Below, one piece after another: positions 59,684-64,000 of a DNA stretch of 64,000 nucleotides. Below the pieces are notes generated by a model. It worked only from the letters and a program-made list of their open reading frames with translations. It did no database searches and was not told the origin of the DNA. A program made the position numbers and the translations under genes. Origin of the DNA: DATJLY01 sp963729295. GTDB taxonomy: Bacteria; Pseudomonadota; Alphaproteobacteria; ATCC43930; CGMCC-115725. Where the stretch lies: the NCBI GenBank assembly GCA_963729295.1, contig CAVSNJ010000019.1, positions 53,412 through 117,411 on the forward strand, written 5' to 3'. Numbering within the stretch: the stretch's first letter is position 1; the number at the start of each line of letters is the position of its first letter.

Positions 59684-60178
59684 ATGCCTACGAAAGACCG
59701 CTATCAGACTCAAATCCAAGAAGTCGTCAATCGCAACAGCGTCGTCACGCTCGCACTGAACGAGGGCTACAACGTGTTCCTGCCCGTCTTTGACGGTGGA
59801 GTGGACTTCATCCTCTATCGTGAACGCGACGGCGAACTGCGCAAGGTGCAACTCAAGGGCCGCTGGACAATCGACAAGAAGTATGAGCGCCGCGATATCT
59901 GGATCGCATTCAAGTATCAGGAGCAATGGTACATGATGCCCCATGACGAAATGGTGCGCTTGTCGCCTGACGCGCTCAAGACGAAGGCTTGGAACGAGAT
60001 AGAGACCTATCATCGTCCGCACTTGTCGAAGGAGTGGCTCGACTTATGCGCTCCCTATCGCTTCCCGCCGTGCAATCGCTTCATGTACGAGAAGCCAGGC
60101 ACGCTAGTGATCGACAATTCGGGTGTAGCGCCGGGCAGCAAGACGCTGGCTGAGATGGACGAGGAAGCAAAAGAATAA
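59684..60178 (+). CDS. Protein with PD-(D/E)XK-like nuclease features
   Basis: This is a 164-residue protein. A possible active-site pattern is GGVDFILYRERDGELRKVQL followed by KGR: an Asp on one strand and QLK on the next, the shape of PD-(D/E)XK folds (D...Q-x-K). The C-terminal part contains HRPHLSKEWLDLCAPYRFPP. The function is unknown. It is between two terminator-like hairpins and directly upstream of another protein with similar features. Confidence 0.55.
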   Translation: MPTKDRYQTQIQEVVNRNSVVTLALNEGYNVFLPVFDGGVDFILYRERDGELRKVQLKGRWTIDKKYERRDIWIAFKYQEQWYMMPHDEMVRLSPDALKTKAWNEIETYHRPHLSKEWLDLCAPYRFPPCNRFMYEKPGTLVIDNSGVAPGSKTLAEMDEEAKE

Positions 60179-60250
60179 GCCAGTAGAGGAACCTTCAGGA
60201 AAAAGCCCGGACTTGGCCCGCTCCTTTCGCTTTCGCCCCAGGGAGGAAAC

Positions 60251-60736
60251 ATGGATAAGCCTAGGCCAGAGGACATGCGGCCTTACACGTCGAAGCAGAT
60301 GGGCGATGCTTGTGAAATGTTGGTCGCAAGCGAATTGACGTTCGCGGGCGTTCCCGCGATGAAGTGCCCGGACAACTGGCCCGGTTACGACGTGATCGCG
60401 CAGCCGCGCGACGGAAGCGCGCCGCAAAGCATTTCGGTAAAGTCGAGAACGTTCAAGCGCGGCGGCAGCACGTTCGTCGTTTACAACGTGAAGGACAAAT
60501 TTGATTGGCTGGCTATCGTTCTCCTGCCGGGCGATGGCCTGCTAACACGCCGCATTTTTGTCGTCCCACGAAACATTGCGGATGCCAAGGCGCGGAAGGA
60601 CCGTGATTTATCGAAAACGCCGGATGACAGGTATTGGCGACAGGACGAGATACCAACGACCTTCGCTTTGTTCGAGGACAACTTTATCTTGTCGCCGAAT
60701 GGCAAAAAGTCGGTCACGCCCGCTAACGCGAGCTAA
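60251..60736 (+). CDS. Protein with PD-(D/E)XK-like nuclease features (second)
   Basis: This is a 161-residue protein. MGDACEMLVASELTFAGVPA has the helix with Glu, PDNWPGYDVIAQPRDG the Asp strand, and SISVKSRTFKRGG the VK motif, together a Holliday-resolvase/restriction-like PD-(D/E)XK core. ATG 60251 follows GGGAGGAAAC. A terminator follows. A role in DNA processing or host defence is possible but untested. Confidence 0.6.
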   Translation: MDKPRPEDMRPYTSKQMGDACEMLVASELTFAGVPAMKCPDNWPGYDVIAQPRDGSAPQSISVKSRTFKRGGSTFVVYNVKDKFDWLAIVLLPGDGLLTRRIFVVPRNIADAKARKDRDLSKTPDDRYWRQDEIPTTFALFEDNFILSPNGKKSVTPANAS

Positions 60737-60760
60737 GCTCTGCGGCGACATTCATCAAAG

Positions 60761-60793
60761 AAATGCGGAGCCTCGTGCTCCGCATTTCTTTTT
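60761..60793 (+). terminator. Intrinsic terminator
   Basis: AAATGCGGAG pairs with CTCCGCATTT around CCTCGTG and is followed by CTTTTT. It lies 24 bases after the second nuclease-like gene. Confidence 0.9.
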
Positions 60794-60930
60794 GCGCTCT
60801 CGTCGAGTTGAGTTGCGGTGCGGTGCTGAGTTGGGCTTGAAAGTATCCGTTGGCGACCTAAATCTTTGCGCAAGAGAGGTAACGCGCCTCGCCGATTGCG
60901 GCTTCGAGCGCTTCTCCCTGAACGCACACT

Positions 60931-61140
60931 ATGAGCACCTTCGACCCAACCTCTAAGTCCCTTGGTCCCGCCGTCATCGTAGTCGTAGGAGGAATTGGAG
61001 TTGGAGCGGCAGTGATCGGCGGCAGCTACATACCGCGCGACTTGCTCGATGCGCTCTATCATCATCCGACACCAGCGGCGCTTGAAGGCGACGTTGCCCG
61101 CATCGAGCGACGATCACACGCACGACGGCGAGCAAAATAA
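60931..61140 (+). CDS. Possible small membrane protein, unknown
   Basis: This 69-residue frame has a hydrophobic start (PAVIVVVGGIGVGAAVIGGS) and a basic end. No ribosome-binding site is seen. Another frame over 61049-61264 overlaps it, with PPTKPPTKPPTEP repeats; which, if either, is real is unclear. Confidence 0.35.
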   Translation: MSTFDPTSKSLGPAVIVVVGGIGVGAAVIGGSYIPRDLLDALYHHPTPAALEGDVARIERRSHARRRAK

Positions 61141-61322
61141 CAGTCCTGCCGTCCAGTTCAGGGCGACCGCCGTCACCACGGCGTCAGTGATCGCGACTGT
61201 GAGCATTCCGTTTTTCCTCCCGCCGACAAAGCCACCGACAAAGCCACCGACAGAGCCTAAGTAGGGAACGACCCAATGGGCTCTGTCTTGCTGACCCTAC
61301 TTGGAGCCCGCGGCGGCATTGG

Positions 61323-62176
61323 CTACCTTCTATCCTCCCAAATCTGTTGTATCTCGCGGCCGAGACCGTTGAGGTCCGGGAAAATTACGGACTGAGTGAC
61401 TCCGGCGTCTCGCAACGCCACCCTCATATCATTTTTGGCGCTTGCAGGAATTGTAATCACGCTTAACGGCGCGTCGGCTTTCTCGACCTCGCGCGCGAGC
61501 CAATTCGGGTCTGTTCCGAAAACCATGAAGCGGCTGCGTTGAGCCGCGACCCGTCGAGTAATGTTAGGGAACTCCATCACTAATGGAGCCTGTGGAACAG
61601 GCGCTTCCATTAGATCCTCTGTGTCGCCTGGCAAATAGGAGTCTCCCATTCATCCTCATCAAAACCAGACGAACGATGGGCCGCGACGTATCTCTTCCAT
61701 GTGTCCTTCACGATTGCTCTTTCTGGAAGTGCGTCGAGCTGGTCCATCATCCGATATGGCTCCAACACGTAAACAATGGCGCCCTCTTTGTCATTGTCCT
61801 TGTTGCGCAATGCGAAATGCAATGCGATCAAAGCGCCATCCGACCAGTCGAGAAGCCGCGTGGGAGCCTCGTGGTGTTGCATGAGAAAGTACGAGTTCCA
61901 GTTCCAATTCTCATCCTCGGCCCATTCAAGGAGTTGGACGGCGCCGTGCTGGAATGCTTCATGAAGGTCGTACTCTATTTTGAGAAGTTCCGGGAATGGT
62001 CTCAGAGCTGCGTCACTTCTCGGCCGATAAAGCTTCGGCCGCAAGACCGATGTCGGATGCGGTTTTCCTTCGCCGCGAAACCAAAGCTCCTTATGGCTTT
62101 CGACGCGCCACGTATCGCGCAGAACGCGCACGTACGCGATAAATGCGCTTAAGGTTCTTGCTTCGTTGTCCGACAT
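61323..62176 (-). pseudogene. FRG-domain protein, apparently frameshifted near 61,630
   Basis: The frame from ATG 62176 (after GAGGAGA) gives LWFRGEGKPHPTSVLRPKLY and QHHEAPTRLLDWSDGALIAL, the FRG signature. It ends after DEDEWETPICQATQRI, at 61610. A second frame (61649 to 61323) continues with RRVAAQRSRFMVFGTDPNWL and SVIFPDLNGLGREIQQIWED, the normal FRG C-terminus. A one-base deletion between them would explain the split. FRG-domain proteins are of unknown function. A small gene (62192) lies 15 bases upstream on the same strand. Confidence 0.7.
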
Positions 62177-62191
62177 TCTCCTCAGCGCCCC

Positions 62192-62422
62192 CTAGAACCT
62201 GCTCGTTGTCGGCAGTGGACCCGGCGCGGGCCTGAACGAACAAATTCCTCTGCGCTCGAAATGCTCGACGATCAACGCGGCAGCCTTCTGGCGCTGCTCG
62301 TCCGCCTCGTGCGGCAGCTTCCGCCCGCGCCCGATCTGGACGGGTGGACGGATCACGGCGAGCGCAATGGCGATGTCGCGCGCGACTTCCTCCCGCGACA
62401 TGCAGACCATCGGCTCGCCCAC
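62192..62422 (-). CDS. Small protein upstream of the FRG gene, unknown
   Basis: This 76-residue protein (MSREEVARDIAIALAVIRPP, GRKLPHEADEQRQKAAALIV) starts at GTG 62422 or at ATG 62410 or 62401. It ends 15 bases before the FRG start. Its layout resembles small alphaproteobacterial hypothetical proteins. Co-transcription with the FRG gene is likely. Confidence 0.5.
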   Translation of the reverse strand: MGEPMVCMSREEVARDIAIALAVIRPPVQIGRGRKLPHEADEQRQKAAALIVEHFERRGICSFRPAPGPLPTTSRF

Positions 62423-62942
62423 TTGGAAGGGGCACCGAAGTCATAGGGAACATTTAGGGAACATGTTGGAACGAGAGTCGAGGGCGCGCTCTCACGTGAA
62501 AACTCACTCACCGCAAAGAGAGGTGCCGGCCGCGCGAGCAATGGAGGAAGACTCGCCGCTGGCTTTCGGGGTTCTTGGTGACGCGGCACTCTCCGAATGA
62601 TCCGCGCCGGACTGCCGACGTAAACTTGGTCCGGATTTCGCCCCTCGGTGTCGCGAGGGAGCGCGAATGGAATGGGTGCCGACCGCGCAGCCCAAAATGA
62701 TAAAAACCACCGTCGGCTCTGTCGGGTTGTTCCAACGCGGCAACTCCTAATATTTGCCGCGCCGACGTCGTCTTGCACGCTCGGAAAAGAGGGCGGGGAC
62801 CGCAATCGGGGCAGCTTGATGCGGTCCCCGCCGAGGTGACGGGAATAGGCCCAATGAGGTAAAGGCGTTCCCGTACCGAGACGAGCGGGCGACACGCATG
62901 CGCTCGTGCTTCCGGCATTCGTCCCGATCCAAAATTCATATT
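62423..62942. other. Gap of about 520 bases with no supported gene, containing a 13-bp inverted repeat
   Basis: Short frames are present but none is convincing. A perfect inverted repeat (GGCGGGGACCGCA and its complement, 62792-62804 and 62820-62832) lies inside. On the minus strand it is followed by CTCTTTTCC, so it could end the operon to its right. Confidence 0.5.
62792..62832. repeat. Perfect 13-bp inverted repeat with a 15-base loop
   Basis: The arms GGCGGGGACCGCA and TGCGGTCCCCGCC are exact complements. It could be a terminator for minus-strand transcripts or a protein-binding palindrome. Confidence 0.6.
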
Positions 62943-63043
62943 TCAGTCCTCGAGTGCGTCGTGCTTGGCGTCGGTGAGCAGCGCTTCGAACCACCGTCGC
63001 CATTTCACAGTCGCAGTGGAGTTCCGCGAGTCGGTTGAGACGT

Positions 63044-63374
63044 TCATGGCACGAGCGAGCGCGCGCTCGCAGCCTTGGATGCAAACCGACTTCGGCGGTA
63101 AAGCATTCGTGATCCTGATTGCCTCGGACAAGTCGTCTTGGTCTCGGAAGATACGACGCCTTCTGTGTCACGAGCGGCCACGCTGTCCTGAATCATGCGG
63201 ATCAAAAGCTCGGTGTCGCGCAAGTTCGCCAAGAGCGCGGCGTGATCTTGCAGGACTTGCTCGCACTCGTCCGCGATGACCGCATGTGCCGATGCGACAA
63301 CACTGAGCGTCCGCTTTCGCGCAGGCGTCATAATACGGCTCCAATTCGAGAGCGCACTGGGCGAGCGCGTTCAT
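63044..63374 (-). pseudogene. Small coiled-coil-like protein, apparently frameshifted
   Basis: The frame from ATG 63374 starts MNALAQCALELEPYYDACAK. After the AAA at 63315-63317 another frame gives RTLSVVASAHAVIADECEQV and LLANLRDTELLIRMIQDSVA. Deleting one base from the AAA joins them into about 109 residues. It follows the 63382 gene by 7 bases. Function unknown. Confidence 0.4.
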
Positions 63375-63381
63375 GTGGCAT

Positions 63382-63699
63382 TCACGCGATCGTCGGCGAT
63401 TGCACGGCAGACCGCGCTTCCCGCAATCTCGGGCTGGCCGTGATCTTCTCGCCCTCGGACTGCCGGGCGATATCGAGGGCGTCATGAGCGAGCGCGTCCC
63501 GTTGCCGGTCTTGTGCAATCGCCAGACTGGCTTCGGCGGCGAACACCATGTCGGACGCGCGCTTGATGCTCGCCTTCTTTTGCTCAAATGGCTGCGCGCG
63601 TCGTCGCGCGCAATGATCGCGTCGGCGAGCAGAGCGTGCGCGGAAGCGGCGCAAAGCTTCGAGAATACGTTTGGGATGCACTCTGGCGATAAGCGGCAC
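63382..63699 (-). CDS. Small Arg-rich protein, unknown
   Basis: This 105-residue frame starts with GTG 63699, 5 bases after the upstream stop, and contains KRILEALRRFRARSARRRDH and SDMVFAAEASLAIAQDRQRD. It is helical and charged. The tight spacing with its neighbours supports coding. Confidence 0.45.
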   Translation of the reverse strand: MPLIARVHPKRILEALRRFRARSARRRDHCARRRAQPFEQKKASIKRASDMVFAAEASLAIAQDRQRDALAHDALDIARQSEGEKITASPRLREARSAVQSPTIA

Positions 63700-63704
63700 C
63701 TTCT

Positions 63705-63899
63705 TTACAGGGTCAGCAGGAAAGCGGTGCGTTGCGGAATCGGCGTTTCGTCATAGTCGCGGCAGAAAATCAACTGCGCTGGTGTCGTCGTGCCCGCGAG
63801 ATATGTCAGCACTGCCGCCTGTTGCGCTGGCGTCATTTCCGACATTCGCGCGATCACCTCGGGGTCCAGTTTGTCGAAAGTGAGCGGAGCTCGGGTCAT
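63705..63899 (-). CDS. Small protein, unknown
   Basis: This 64-residue protein (MTRAPLTFDKLDPEVIARMS, TPAQQAAVLTYLAGTTTPAQ) starts one base after the stop of the gene entering from the right edge. No family is recognised. Confidence 0.5.
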   Translation of the reverse strand: MTRAPLTFDKLDPEVIARMSEMTPAQQAAVLTYLAGTTTPAQLIFCRDYDETPIPQRTAFLLTL

Positions 63900-63900
63900 G

Positions 63901-64000
63901 TCAGATCACCCGAATGCGACTTAAGGCCGGAACGCGCTTGTCGAGCGAAGCGATGTCCGCTGCCGACGGAGCCGAGGTCGGGACGCCGCGTGTCGCTTGA
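63901..64000 (-). CDS. C-terminus of a gene entering from the right edge
   Basis: The minus-strand frame reads ...AADIASLDKRVPALSRIRVI and stops at 63901. It cannot be identified from 32 residues; the DIASLDKRV-type repeat is seen in coiled-coil tail or surface proteins. Confidence 0.35.
   Translation of the reverse strand, partial: QATRGVPTSAPSAADIASLDKRVPALSRIRVI

Noticed and set aside
62855..62885. Another half-tRNA copy (GCGTTCCCGTA)
   Set aside because: Only 11 bases match; this is expected by chance in a GC-rich window.
62943..63131. 62-residue minus-strand frame at the end of the right-edge operon
   Set aside because: It starts with TTG without a ribosome-binding site and overlaps the tail of the preceding frame by about 88 bases; not enough support.

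Overview
The window is high-GC DNA with tightly packed genes. Its content points to a soil or environmental alphaproteobacterium of the Rhizobiales/Rhodospirillales type: several orphan Bug, NMT1 and LivK-like substrate-binding proteins, several CoxL/xanthine-dehydrogenase-like large subunits, a CarD regulator, FdxA, an extensin-like lipoprotein, palindromic repeats of the CATTGCGAGCGAAGCGAAGC type, and small alphaproteobacterial proteins (a DUF6894-like protein and one starting MPFRPNYRQQR). The genus cannot be named from sequence reading alone.

Bases 1-34,200 are a catabolic and uptake region arranged as short operons that diverge and converge, often overlapping tail to tail. It holds a partial Bug binding protein, a FUSC exporter, an NMT1-like binding protein with hydantoinase/oxoprolinase HyuA and HyuB, an acyl-CoA synthetase, a GMC oxidoreductase, a 2OG-Fe(II) oxygenase, an alpha/beta hydrolase, and an MBL-fold hydrolase. 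Three molybdopterin-binding large subunits follow, two of them divergent, with no small or medium subunits nearby. The rest of the region has a class II aldolase-like protein, a MetE-C-like protein, three MFS transporters, a PPOX-family protein, an LVIVD-repeat protein, an amidohydrolase, a second NMT1 protein, two LivK-like binding proteins, a tandem PRC-barrel protein, a Mop/TOBE protein and a FAH-family hydrolase. Together they look like capture and oxidation of small organic, probably N-heterocyclic or aromatic, acids; the substrates are not readable from sequence.

Bases 34,390-45,770 are a cell-surface region: an extensin-like lipoprotein, an NDP-sugar epimerase plus DegT aminotransferase, and a four-gene minus-strand glycosylation operon (glycosyltransferase, GT39-like membrane protein, methyltransferase, GT2). 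Between the two sugar clusters lie an IS5-family element inserted in a palindromic repeat, other REP-like palindromes and a lipoprotein. Bases 45,770-49,800 are housekeeping-like: a NEPNF-type repeat patch, TerB, FdxA, CarD, a degenerate metallophosphatase, an SNase-like protein and a carboxymuconolactone decarboxylase.

Bases 49,800-57,460 form a compact accessory block. It is bracketed by a truncated copy of the 5' half of tRNA-Arg(CCT) and the intact tRNA-Arg(CCT). Inside are two cspA copies, an RhlE-type DEAD-box helicase, ribosomal protein S21 and many 50-180 aa proteins that fall into paralogous sets, as if one RNA-remodelling module had been duplicated. Beyond the tRNA (57,460-64,000) is an island of short, mostly unrecognised genes. 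It includes two adjacent PD-(D/E)XK-like proteins, an FRG-domain gene that appears frameshifted, a possible 7-residue leader peptide and a tight minus-strand operon at the right edge.

Single-base insertions in short runs (hyuB, the MBL gene, tRNA-Arg, a small gene at 63.3 kb) recur across the window. Assembly indels are at least as likely as real decay.
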